Made by a program: the position numbers and the translations under genes
Notes under the pieces: generated by a model
What the model was told of the DNA's origin: nothing
The model's database searches: none
Seen by the model: the letters and a program-made list of their open reading frames with translations, nothing else
Source of the DNA: Thermoplasmata archaeon
GTDB lineage: Archaea > Thermoplasmatota > DAOVMN01
NCBI GenBank assembly: GCA_030630685.1
Contig: DAOVMN010000081.1
Coordinates: forward strand, 1 to 8,234
DNA: 8,234 bases
Reading direction: 5' to 3'
Part shown: piece after piece, positions 1-6,088 of the stretch
Numbering within the stretch: position 1 is the stretch's first letter
How the letters are laid out: each line of letters opens with the position of its first letter

Positions 1-372
1 AACGAGCTGAGGCTGAGGAACATGGAAACCGGCAAGACCTATGACCTCACTATTTCCTACGAGAACGTGAGTACAGGCAATTCTACGGATTTCCAGGCCG
101 CAGGAATAAGGACATCCAGGGAAGGACAGGGCTTCGAGGTTACGGATTGGGAAAAGCTGAGGGATGAGGAGGAAAAGCCTGTGGTGATCTCCCAGGGAGA
201 CAAGAAGGTTAATGCCTCTACAGGGATTACCGGGAAGGAGCTGGACGAGTTGCTCGCACCTCCGGAGGAAGAGGAAACCACGGTCTGGCTCTGGATTTCT
301 GTGTTCGGGATCCTGGTATTGGTAGCGGTGATTTGGGGGATCGTCCTGTGGGAAAGTAAGAGAAGCAATTAA
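1..372 (+). CDS. C-terminal part of a membrane-anchored surface protein (5' end outside window)
   Basis: The reading frame is open from the first base, so this is the last 123 residues of a longer protein. An ATG at 22 lies in frame but has no ribosome binding site and is probably internal. The first 80 or so residues are polar, with beta-like stretches and three N-x-S/T sequons (NVS, NST, NAS). An acidic linker with four glutamates in a row follows, then one strongly hydrophobic segment at about residues 94-117 and a short basic tail, ESKRSN. By the positive-inside rule the tail is cytoplasmic and the bulk of the protein faces outward. The sequons would suit archaeal surface glycosylation. 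I do not recognise the family, and the functional part probably lies upstream of the window. The next gene starts 25 bp downstream on the same strand, so co-transcription is possible. Confidence covers coding and the membrane anchor only. Confidence 0.75.
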   Translation, partial: NELRLRNMETGKTYDLTISYENVSTGNSTDFQAAGIRTSREGQGFEVTDWEKLRDEEEKPVVISQGDKKVNASTGITGKELDELLAPPEEEETTVWLWISVFGILVLVAVIWGIVLWESKRSN

Positions 373-397
373 AAATCCGAGACCATAGGCGGAGCCC

Positions 398-1045
398 ATG
401 CACACCAATAACCCAAGGGGACTCTCTACGCTTTCCCTAGAAACCGGGGAAAAAAGGCCCTGGAGGCCCGACCATTCCAAGCTGGCCGCCCTACTTCTGA
501 AGGGGAAGAATATTAATCTTGAGGGCATAGAAAGGGTGCTTTACCTTGGAGGTGGGCACGGCACCACTGTTTCCCATCTATCCGATATCCTCCCCAACGC
601 CAGGATCTTTGTGGTGGAATTCGGCCCATCCATCCAGAAAATAATACATCTCGCCCGGAATAGGCCAAATATTCTTCCCATCATGGAGGACGCCGCCGTT
701 CCAAAAAGGTACAGGCTCGCACTGAGCGAGGGACCAATGGACCTGCTCTATCAGGATGTGGCCCAGAGGAATCAGATAGAGATTATAAGGAAGAACCTGA
801 GATTCCTGAAGCAGGGTGGAAGATTCATGCTCATGCTGAAGGTCAGGAGTATCGAGCAGGAGCGGAATAAAAGGGAGGTAGCGGAGGATGCCCTGAGTGA
901 GCTGAGGGGTATTCCCGGCCTGATTGTAGAGGGATGGGTGGACCTGGCTCCTTACCAGAGGGAACACTATGCCTTCTGGGGAATTCTTCAAAGATCGAAC
1001 ACAACCCTGACACAAGCCGGCGACTCCCTCACCTCGAGCATGTGA
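398..1045 (+). CDS. flpA: Fibrillarin-like rRNA/tRNA 2'-O-methyltransferase
   Basis: Archaeal fibrillarin is the SAM-dependent catalytic subunit of C/D-box sRNPs, working with Nop5 and L7Ae to methylate ribose 2'-hydroxyls of rRNA and tRNA. The 215-residue product has the SAM-binding motif VLYLGGGHGTTVSH (47-60), VVEFGP (72-77), EDAAVP (97-102) and the signature YQDVAQ (118-123). The family's K-D-K-H catalytic tetrad is complete: K28 in SKLAA, D120, K148 and H190 in REHYAF. The N-terminal part before SKLAA is only about 27 residues, against roughly 50 in typical archaeal homologues, and motif I reads GGGHG where GA(A/S)SG is usual. An in-frame TAG at 386 rules out an upstream start; a GGCGGAG ribosome binding site sits only 3 nt before the ATG. 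The core fold ends near residue 198; the last 17 or so residues are encoded antisense to the end of archease. No nop5 gene lies next to it, although the two are often adjacent in archaea. Confidence 0.9.
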   Translation: MHTNNPRGLSTLSLETGEKRPWRPDHSKLAALLLKGKNINLEGIERVLYLGGGHGTTVSHLSDILPNARIFVVEFGPSIQKIIHLARNRPNILPIMEDAAVPKRYRLALSEGPMDLLYQDVAQRNQIEIIRKNLRFLKQGGRFMLMLKVRSIEQERNKREVAEDALSELRGIPGLIVEGWVDLAPYQREHYAFWGILQRSNTTLTQAGDSLTSSM

Positions 1046-1422
1046 TAGGTCACCGCCTTGATCTCAAGTGGATAATTGTGCTTCGTCGGGTCAAACGGTT
1101 CTCCAAAGGCCGTACCCTCAAGGAAGAATCCCTCCCCCGCTTTCCTGATTTCCACCCTGAACTCGGTGAAGAGTATCCCTTCCACCTCGTAAAGATAGAG
1201 CAGTTTCGTGAGGTAATCCACGAGAAGCTCTTCGAGATTATCTGATTCTATCCTCACCTCCAAGGACCTCTCGCTTCCGATATCGGAATTATCCGACAGG
1301 ATATCGAACATCCCCTTTGCCGCATTCTCGAAGGCCTCGTCAAGGTCCCTTCCACATGCCTCCAGGCCGATGTCCGCGGTATGATCAATGATTGTATAAC
1401 CCTTGTCTCCTTCCTTTACCAA
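988..1422 (-). CDS. Archease, cofactor of tRNA-splicing ligase RtcB
   Basis: Archease is a small metal-binding protein that speeds guanylylation of the RNA ligase RtcB and so supports tRNA splicing and RNA repair. The 144-residue product has the family's N-terminal signature IIDHTADIG (11-19), the central KAVTYH motif and the C-terminal RVVFDL. Metal ligands expected from the family, D17 and the penultimate D143, are present. The start is taken as TTG at 1422, because an in-frame stop lies 30 bp upstream and no ATG or GTG occurs between that stop and the signature. The TTG and about the first nine codons form the last unit of a 29-bp tandem repeat, so the N-terminal residues VKEGDKG are repeat-derived rather than family-conserved. 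The gene reads in the same direction as the upstream dehydrogenase and ends in a 58-bp convergent overlap with fibrillarin. No rtcB gene is in the window. Confidence 0.92.
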   Translation of the reverse strand: MVKEGDKGYTIIDHTADIGLEACGRDLDEAFENAAKGMFDILSDNSDIGSERSLEVRIESDNLEELLVDYLTKLLYLYEVEGILFTEFRVEIRKAGEGFFLEGTAFGEPFDPTKHNYPLEIKAVTYHMLEVRESPACVRVVFDL

Positions 1423-1640
1423 TGTAATCCCTTCTCTTCTTCCTTTACCAAGTTAATCCCTTCTCTCCTTCCTTTACCAATGTGATGCCTTCTCTCCTTC
1501 CCTTACCAAGTTAATCCCTTCTCTCCTTCCTTTACCAAGTTAATCCCTTCTCTCCTTCCTTTACCAATGTGATGCCTTCTCTCCTTCCCTCACCAAGTTA
1601 ATCCCTTCTCTCCTTCCTTTACCAAGTTAATCCCATTTCT
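1394..1640 (-). repeat. 29-bp tandem repeat array between egsA and archease, containing the archease start
   Basis: Eight full units and one partial unit follow one another without spacers. Unit positions are 1394-1422 (diverged, inside archease), 1423-1451, 1452-1480, 1481-1509, 1510-1538, 1539-1567, 1568-1596 and 1597-1625, with a fragment at 1626-1640 that touches the egsA stop codon. Units at 1452, 1510, 1539 and 1597 are identical; those at 1481 and 1568 share a second version (tgtgatgcc in place of gttaatccc). Read on the minus strand, which is the coding strand of both flanking genes, each unit begins TTGGTAA or TTGGTGA and contains the purine-rich core GGAAGGAG (GGAAGAAG in the 1423 unit). 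The array fills the whole 217-bp gap between the two genes. The absence of spacers excludes a CRISPR array. Confidence 0.97.
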
Positions 1641-2713
1641 CAATCGATTATTCCCACGTGTTTCAGGGCTTCCTCCGCTTCCTGGCAGGTGAGCCCCTTC
1701 CCGAGGATGGTATAACGCTCTGGACGGATGTCCTTTGCCTCCATTAGCGCCCGGATTACCTCTTCCCTCTTCAGCCCCAGAGCCGAGGCGGTGGTTGGTA
1801 TCCCGATGGTTTCCATCACATCCCTGAGCATCTCCCAGTCTCCTCCCTGAAGGTAAGCAGTAACAATGGACCCTAAGGCGCATTGTTCACCATGCAGGGC
1901 CGGTCTCTCGACAATCCGGTCCAGTGAGTGTGAGAATTTGTGCTCCGCCCCGCTGGCAGGCCTTGAAGAATCCGCTACCGCCATGGCTATCCCAGAGGTG
2001 ATGAGCGCATCGACAACCACCCGGGTGGAATTCCCGGTCTTTTCCGGGATCTCGGAGGCGTGTCTGATAAGGAGCTTCGCGCTGAGCCTGGACAGTTCGG
2101 CAGCATATTCGCTAAACCCCTCTCCATTTTCATCCCTCCCTATTTCCCAGTCCCTTACAGCGGTGATATTGGAGATCACATCCCCGCAACCGGAGGCAAT
2201 GAGGCGGTAAGGGGCATTCGAGAGGATGGTGGTGTCCGCCACGATGACCGCAGGTGGATGAGCGGCCATGGAGGTGTTTATCCCATCAAGCCGGATGGAG
2301 GCCCGGGCTGAACCGATGCCGTCGTGGGAGGGGGCTGTAGGGACGCTCACAAAAGGGATTCCGGAATCGAATGAGGATTTCTTTGCGATGTCTATTGGTC
2401 TCCCACCTCCCACACCAACGGCGATCTCCGCTCCATGCTTGAAAATCAATCCCTTGGCTCTATCCAGCACCTTTCCATTGGCAGCGGGTATGGAGTACAC
2501 CAGGATTTTCATCCCTTTTTCATTAAGGAGCTGCTCGACCCTTCTACCCGCTATATTATAGGTGATCTTATCACAGATGATGAGCCCACGCCCGAGATCC
2601 CCTAAGAGATCCATTGCACTACCGATCCCTTCTATCGCATTGGGCCCTCTGCTCAGTACGGCAGGGAGACGGATATTTCTTATTCCGAGTGTTATTTCCT
2701 CACTTTTGCCCAT
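1640..2713 (-). CDS. egsA: sn-Glycerol-1-phosphate dehydrogenase
   Basis: This enzyme reduces dihydroxyacetone phosphate to sn-glycerol-1-phosphate with NAD(P)H in the cytosol, the step that sets the stereochemistry of archaeal membrane lipids. The 357-residue length is normal for the family. Visible motifs are the nucleotide-binding GVGGGRPIDIAK (100-111), TAPSHDG (126-132), SGCGDVISN (174-182), GAEHKFSHSLD (255-265) and LHGEQCALG (273-281). By homology the zinc ligands are D178, H258 and H274. The protein belongs to the iron-dependent alcohol dehydrogenase/dehydroquinate synthase fold. Translation starts at ATG 2713, next to a TATA box (TTTAAAAT, 2743-2750 on the minus strand) that puts transcription start within about 10 nt of the ATG, so the transcript is leaderless or nearly so. 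Archease follows on the same strand after the repeat array, suggesting a two-gene transcript. Nothing in the sequence suggests damage. Confidence 0.96.
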   Translation of the reverse strand: MGKSEEITLGIRNIRLPAVLSRGPNAIEGIGSAMDLLGDLGRGLIICDKITYNIAGRRVEQLLNEKGMKILVYSIPAANGKVLDRAKGLIFKHGAEIAVGVGGGRPIDIAKKSSFDSGIPFVSVPTAPSHDGIGSARASIRLDGINTSMAAHPPAVIVADTTILSNAPYRLIASGCGDVISNITAVRDWEIGRDENGEGFSEYAAELSRLSAKLLIRHASEIPEKTGNSTRVVVDALITSGIAMAVADSSRPASGAEHKFSHSLDRIVERPALHGEQCALGSIVTAYLQGGDWEMLRDVMETIGIPTTASALGLKREEVIRALMEAKDIRPERYTILGKGLTCQEAEEALKHVGIID

Positions 2714-2752
2714 TTAGATCACACGTAAAAGCTAAGGGTATTATTTTAAATT
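2714..2752 (-). promoter_or_regulatory. egsA promoter with short or absent leader
   Basis: On the minus strand TTTAAAATAATA lies at 2750-2739. An archaeal TATA box centred near 2746 predicts transcription start around 2720, leaving about 0-8 nt before the ATG at 2713. GTGATC at 2722-2717 could pair with the 16S 3' end (GATCAC) if the leader is slightly longer. This is inferred from spacing alone. Confidence 0.55.
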
Positions 2753-2878
2753 GTTCCCGGATGGATCGGATAGAATATCTGTGAGAGTTTGTTGAGAAAT
2801 GGTTGGAGTCCGGCAATAATTAGTCGGTAAGATCTGCAAGGAGGTGAAATCTCCCGTATGTCCTCCGCCTGATATTAC

Positions 2879-2898
2879 AAAAAACCAAAAACTCAAAA
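2879..2898 (-). terminator. T-rich terminator after the toxin gene
   Basis: Just past the toxin stop codon (2905) the minus strand carries three runs of T (4, 5 and 6) separated by one to three bases, with no stem-loop. Archaeal RNA polymerase typically terminates on such oligo-T tracts, so this probably ends the toxin-antitoxin transcript before it runs into the egsA promoter. Confidence 0.5.
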
Positions 2899-2904
2899 CT
2901 TATA

Positions 2905-3162
2905 TCATTTGTAAACCTTTTTTCGATGAGCCACAACCAATAGTATCACCTTCTTTTCTTTCTCCTCGACTTTGTATACTATTCTATAACTGCCTGTCCT
3001 CCATTTCAAACACTTCTCATTGGAATAAACAAGTAGAGAACCTTTGTGTGGCTTCTCCAGGATTCTTTCGATCGAATGTAAAATTGCCTCTCTATCTCCT
3101 CTCTCCAGCTTTCTCAATTGTTTAAGAAACAACTTCGTGTATTCAAGATTGTAGGTTGTCAT
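2905..3162 (-). CDS. RelE/ParE-superfamily toxin
   Basis: The 85-residue product has the size and pattern of RelE-type toxins: two N-terminal helices rich in charged residues (FLKQLRKLERGDREAILHSI), a basic central stretch, then the beta-sheet signature TGSYRIVYKV (about 57-66) and HRKKVY near the C-terminus (79-84). Archaeal RelE proteins cleave mRNA at the ribosome using arginine, lysine and C-terminal aromatic residues; R60 in SYRIVY, H79-R80 and Y84 are the candidates here. Other members of the superfamily (ParE) poison gyrase instead, and sequence reading cannot fully separate them, though the HRKKVY ending favours the RNase type. Its start overlaps the upstream antitoxin by 20 bp, so translation is probably coupled. 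The gene is visibly richer in A and T than its neighbours, as expected for a transferred module. Confidence 0.87.
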   Translation of the reverse strand: MTTYNLEYTKLFLKQLRKLERGDREAILHSIERILEKPHKGSLLVYSNEKCLKWRTGSYRIVYKVEEKEKKVILLVVAHRKKVYK

Positions 3163-3385
3163 TCGATTGATTCCTTAGACCGGCGATGGTTCCACTCAGT
3201 GTTTCACCTCTTTTGTACTCTTCCAGTGCGGTATCCATGTTTTGCCTGAATTCTTTATCTGAAAGCATTTCCAGATTCTCTATAAAGTCGTCAAGCTCTT
3301 CTTTAACCATTATCAGCTTTATGAGTGCGTCTTCTGCTATGTCCTTGTCTTTCAGCAAGTGCGGGTCGATAGTTTTCAGCTTCAT
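3143..3385 (-). CDS. Probable antitoxin partner of the RelE-like toxin
   Basis: This 80-residue acidic protein sits directly upstream of the toxin and overlaps it by 20 bp, the standard antitoxin-first order. It is predicted to be almost all helix, with the central segment VKEELDDFIENLEMLSDKE followed by an EEYKRGETLSG stretch. The C-terminal tail is polar and asparagine-rich and is likely to be the flexible part that wraps the toxin. I do not recognise a ribbon-helix-helix or AbrB-type DNA-binding domain, so it may be one of the small helical RelB-like antitoxins common in archaea, with or without DNA binding. The start is ATG 3385, preceded by a good ribosome binding site, GGGTGA, 5 nt upstream. 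The assignment rests on position and size more than on sequence identity. Confidence 0.72.
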   Translation of the reverse strand: MKLKTIDPHLLKDKDIAEDALIKLIMVKEELDDFIENLEMLSDKEFRQNMDTALEEYKRGETLSGTIAGLRNQSNDNLQS

Positions 3386-3446
3386 TCATGTCACCCAAAG
3401 AGATTTGTTGTTGTGATGAGGTAACGGATTGTGTTTCTATTTAAGG
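3386..3446 (-). promoter_or_regulatory. Promoter and ribosome binding site of the toxin-antitoxin operon
   Basis: The minus strand carries CTTAAATAGAAA at 3445-3434, a good TATA match. Its spacing predicts a start near 3414 and a leader of about 28 nt that contains the ribosome binding site GGGTGA (3396-3391) 5 nt before the antitoxin ATG. I see no clear inverted repeat here that would serve as an autoregulatory operator. Confidence 0.6.
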
Positions 3447-3531
3447 GTTGTGTTCACGTTGGATGCGGTTTATCAGTATGAGTTTGAGATGTGATCAGGA
3501 AACATTTACTTGCTTACAGATGTTAGCAACA

Positions 3532-3579
3532 ACTCGTCGAGTAAAAAGATATATAATATATGGTTACAAAGATGCTTCA
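3532..3579 (+). promoter_or_regulatory. Leaderless promoter of the propeller gene, with an upstream palindrome
   Basis: A strong TATA element, TATATAAT at 3550-3557, follows the purine-rich GTAAAAAGA (3541-3549), which fits a BRE. Its centre is 26-27 bp before ATG 3580, the normal distance from TATA box to transcription start, so the mRNA should begin at or next to the start codon. No ribosome binding site is present, in agreement. The 11-bp palindrome ACTCG-T-CGAGT at 3532-3542 abuts the TATA/BRE region, where a bound regulator would affect TFB/TBP loading. Confidence 0.65.
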
Positions 3580-6084
3580 ATGATCCGTTTGAGCAAGCTA
3601 AAGATTTATGATAAGGGTCTTGGCAAGGTAAAGATAAAGAACCGGTATTCCGCCTCGGACGATGTCCTGGCGGTAGCGATCAGCAAGGATGGTCGGGCCT
3701 TTGCGGGCGCAACCTTTGATAAGGTCTATTACTTTTCAGAGGGCAGATTTCAATGGAGGCTAAATATCGATAACTTCAATTCCCTTTCATTATCCGAGTG
3801 CGGAAGATACCTCGTCACAGCTACCCTCACGCGTCTCATCTACATGGACGCTCCGCATTTCAAACCCGAGGAGGCGTATGTGGAAAAAACAAAAGGACTT
3901 CCCGAGGAGAAAAAAGAGGGAAACTACTGGATACAGCCCGTGACCGATATAGATATTGCGGTCATTTCCTCGGATGGCAAGAACGTCGTGGTAGGTGGCG
4001 AGAAGGCACTGTACTATTATACCAGCACAAGGGAGAAACTCTGGTCGTTCGAGATGGGCGACAAGATCTGGGGCGTTTGTATCTCCAAAGACGGTGAGAT
4101 CATTACCGCAGGCTCGGGTAAGGAGGTCTATTATTTCAACAGGGATGGGAGGCTTCTCTGGCAATTCAGGACAGGGAGTCTCGTAAGGTTCCCTTATCTC
4201 TCTTCAGACGGCAAAAAGGTGCTCGTATCCTCCAGCCGTAAGCTTTACATGTTCACCAAAAGGGGGCAGCTTGTATCCGAGGTTGAAACAGGCACCTCCC
4301 AGACCTTAGGGGCCTCCGAGGAGATGGACACAATCGCAGGAGGCACATCCACAGAGGTATTCTGCTTTAATGGTGAGGGAAAACGGCTCTGGGAAAAGGG
4401 GGAGAAGGATTTCATAAATGTGATAAGAGTAACGGCCAATGGCGAAGGGGTGGTCGTGGGAACGGGCAGCGATGTCCTCAATAATCCTGCCCTTCAGGTC
4501 TACCACAGAGACGGCACCCTGCTCTGGAGCTATTTCTCAAAGGGGATAGTGAAGGCCATTGCCACGGATGAGAACGGACATTACATCGTGGTAGGTGTCG
4601 GTAGGAAGATAAAGAGGTTTGAAAATACCATCATCCTCACACGCACCTCCATCACAGTCTCGGAAAGATGTAGGGAGGTCCTCGAGGCATTGAAGGCCAG
4701 GGGCATCGAGGTGAGCAGGCAGGAGAAGGATTTTCAGGAGTATAATCTCGCCCTTAAACATGGAAGGAGCGAGGAGGCACTAACCAATCTCCTGGATCTC
4801 GATAAAGCCCTGTGCAGGATAAAGGAAAGATATCAGATGGCCAAGGACACGATACCCAACTGGCTTGAATCCCTGGGCCTCAGTGTTGAAGCGAATAATG
4901 AACTTATCAACGGCATCTTCCCGTTGTACAATAAATATATCGATATAAACGATAATCGAACATTGGCCAACAAGAAATCACAGATGGATTCTTATGTCAA
5001 AGGCCTTAAGAAAGCTCTTGAATCCGTGGATCCCAACATCATAAAGGACATTGAAAAAAAGGGCAAAAGGCCAGTTCTCAAGCAGAAGCTTTCCACTATT
5101 TCCACCACAATAGAGGCGATTTCCGGACTCAAGAAGGTGGTGGAGAACCTCCAGACCGAGAAGATTAATTTCATCTTTGAATTAGAGGACACCACAAGGA
5201 ACATCATCCTCGACCACCTCTCAGGGAAGAACTACGAGAAGGTGATCTCGGAATCACTTCAACGGGCTGAGAAATTCGAGGCCAAGATAGAGGCGCTCCT
5301 TCACAGGATACAGAGGTTCGAATCCACAATAAAGATGTGGAGGGAGCAGGAGAGCATGTATTCCCCGGACAGCGTGCTTGTAGAGATAAAAACGTCCACC
5401 AAGGAGGAAGAGGGAAGTATTAACCTGATCATCACCATCACCGACCACTATAAGGTCCCTATCACCAAGGTGAATGTCCGAGCCTTTACCAAGGACCCGA
5501 TATTCAATTTCATCGAGCCCGAGCACGGGGTGAGCGGGATACTCCCGGAGATACCATCCGAGAGATCCGAGGAGTTCTGGTTCAAACTTCTCTCTGGTGC
5601 TTCAGAGGATGTGGTGGTGAACGGTATCCTCACCTTCGAGCTCGAGCGGGTGGAATACCGGGTTAGGCTCCCGCCCATGAATATCAGCCTCCTCTCTCCA
5701 AACATAACCGGGGCCTCTCTTTCCGAGGGAGAATACTCCAAGACCATGGAGAATAACGAGAACTATCAGGAAGCTTTGGCCATCAAAGGGGTGGAGCTTA
5801 AGGAGGTGATGAATTACCTTCAGGAACGCCTACGACGTTTCAATGTGGTGAGGGATAAAAAGGCTGTTACCGGTGAAGGGGAAGCAAGGATCCTCTGGAA
5901 TGCCGGGAAATTCGGGAAGAAGGACCTGATCCTGGTGACCGTTGTGGTGAGAGAGAGAGAGGGCCAGGAGATCGAGATCGGGACCTCTGCTTATTCTACA
6001 GATTTTGATAAGGCCAAAGCATTCGTTCAGGATATGATGAATTATTTCAGTATGACATATAAAGTAAAGGACATCGGAGCGTGA
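3580..6084 (+). CDS. Large beta-propeller protein with helical, beta-sandwich and alpha/beta C-terminal regions
   Basis: The frame is open from 3448, but ATG 3580 is chosen because the TATA box at 3550-3557 would place the transcript start there and the preceding residues look non-coding. The 834-residue product has no signal peptide or membrane segment and should be cytosolic. Residues 1-350 hold seven or eight propeller repeats of WD40/PQQ style, each built on a DG(K/R)-VVVG-(V/L)YYF-LW pattern, for example ISKDGEIITAGSGKEVYYF. Residues about 357-591 are predicted to be long charged helices, partly coiled coil. Residues about 595-705 look like an immunoglobulin-type beta-sandwich with the strand SINLIITITDHYKVPITKVNV. 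Residues about 728-834 form a mixed helix/strand domain. No catalytic motif is visible; a scaffold or interaction role is likely. The next gene begins 4 bp after the stop, so the two are probably co-transcribed. I do not know a named family with this full order. Confidence 0.85.
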   Translation: MIRLSKLKIYDKGLGKVKIKNRYSASDDVLAVAISKDGRAFAGATFDKVYYFSEGRFQWRLNIDNFNSLSLSECGRYLVTATLTRLIYMDAPHFKPEEAYVEKTKGLPEEKKEGNYWIQPVTDIDIAVISSDGKNVVVGGEKALYYYTSTREKLWSFEMGDKIWGVCISKDGEIITAGSGKEVYYFNRDGRLLWQFRTGSLVRFPYLSSDGKKVLVSSSRKLYMFTKRGQLVSEVETGTSQTLGASEEMDTIAGGTSTEVFCFNGEGKRLWEKGEKDFINVIRVTANGEGVVVGTGSDVLNNPALQVYHRDGTLLWSYFSKGIVKAIATDENGHYIVVGVGRKIKRFENTIILTRTSITVSERCREVLEALKARGIEVSRQEKDFQEYNLALKHGRSEEALTNLLDLDKALCRIKERYQMAKDTIPNWLESLGLSVEANNELINGIFPLYNKYIDINDNRTLANKKSQMDSYVKGLKKALESVDPNIIKDIEKKGKRPVLKQKLSTISTTIEAISGLKKVVENLQTEKINFIFELEDTTRNIILDHLSGKNYEKVISESLQRAEKFEAKIEALLHRIQRFESTIKMWREQESMYSPDSVLVEIKTSTKEEEGSINLIITITDHYKVPITKVNVRAFTKDPIFNFIEPEHGVSGILPEIPSERSEEFWFKLLSGASEDVVVNGILTFELERVEYRVRLPPMNISLLSPNITGASLSEGEYSKTMENNENYQEALAIKGVELKEVMNYLQERLRRFNVVRDKKAVTGEGEARILWNAGKFGKKDLILVTVVVREREGQEIEIGTSAYSTDFDKAKAFVQDMMNYFSMTYKVKDIGA

Positions 6085-6088
6085 TACA

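Noticed and set aside
1394..1640. CRISPR array, because 29 bp is a typical CRISPR repeat length
   Set aside because: The units adjoin directly with no spacers, and no cas genes are in the window.
1590..1883. Minus-strand 97-codon frame running from egsA into the repeat array
   Set aside because: It is in a different frame from egsA, whose complete sequence is conserved to its stop at 1640.
2844..3125. Plus-strand 93-codon frame opposite the toxin
   Set aside because: Its composition is irregular with no domain pattern, and it is antisense to a clear RelE-type toxin.
3448..3579. N-terminal extension of the propeller protein by 44 residues
   Set aside because: The extension overlaps both promoters of the divergent region and lacks a ribosome binding site, and the TATA box predicts a transcript starting at 3580.
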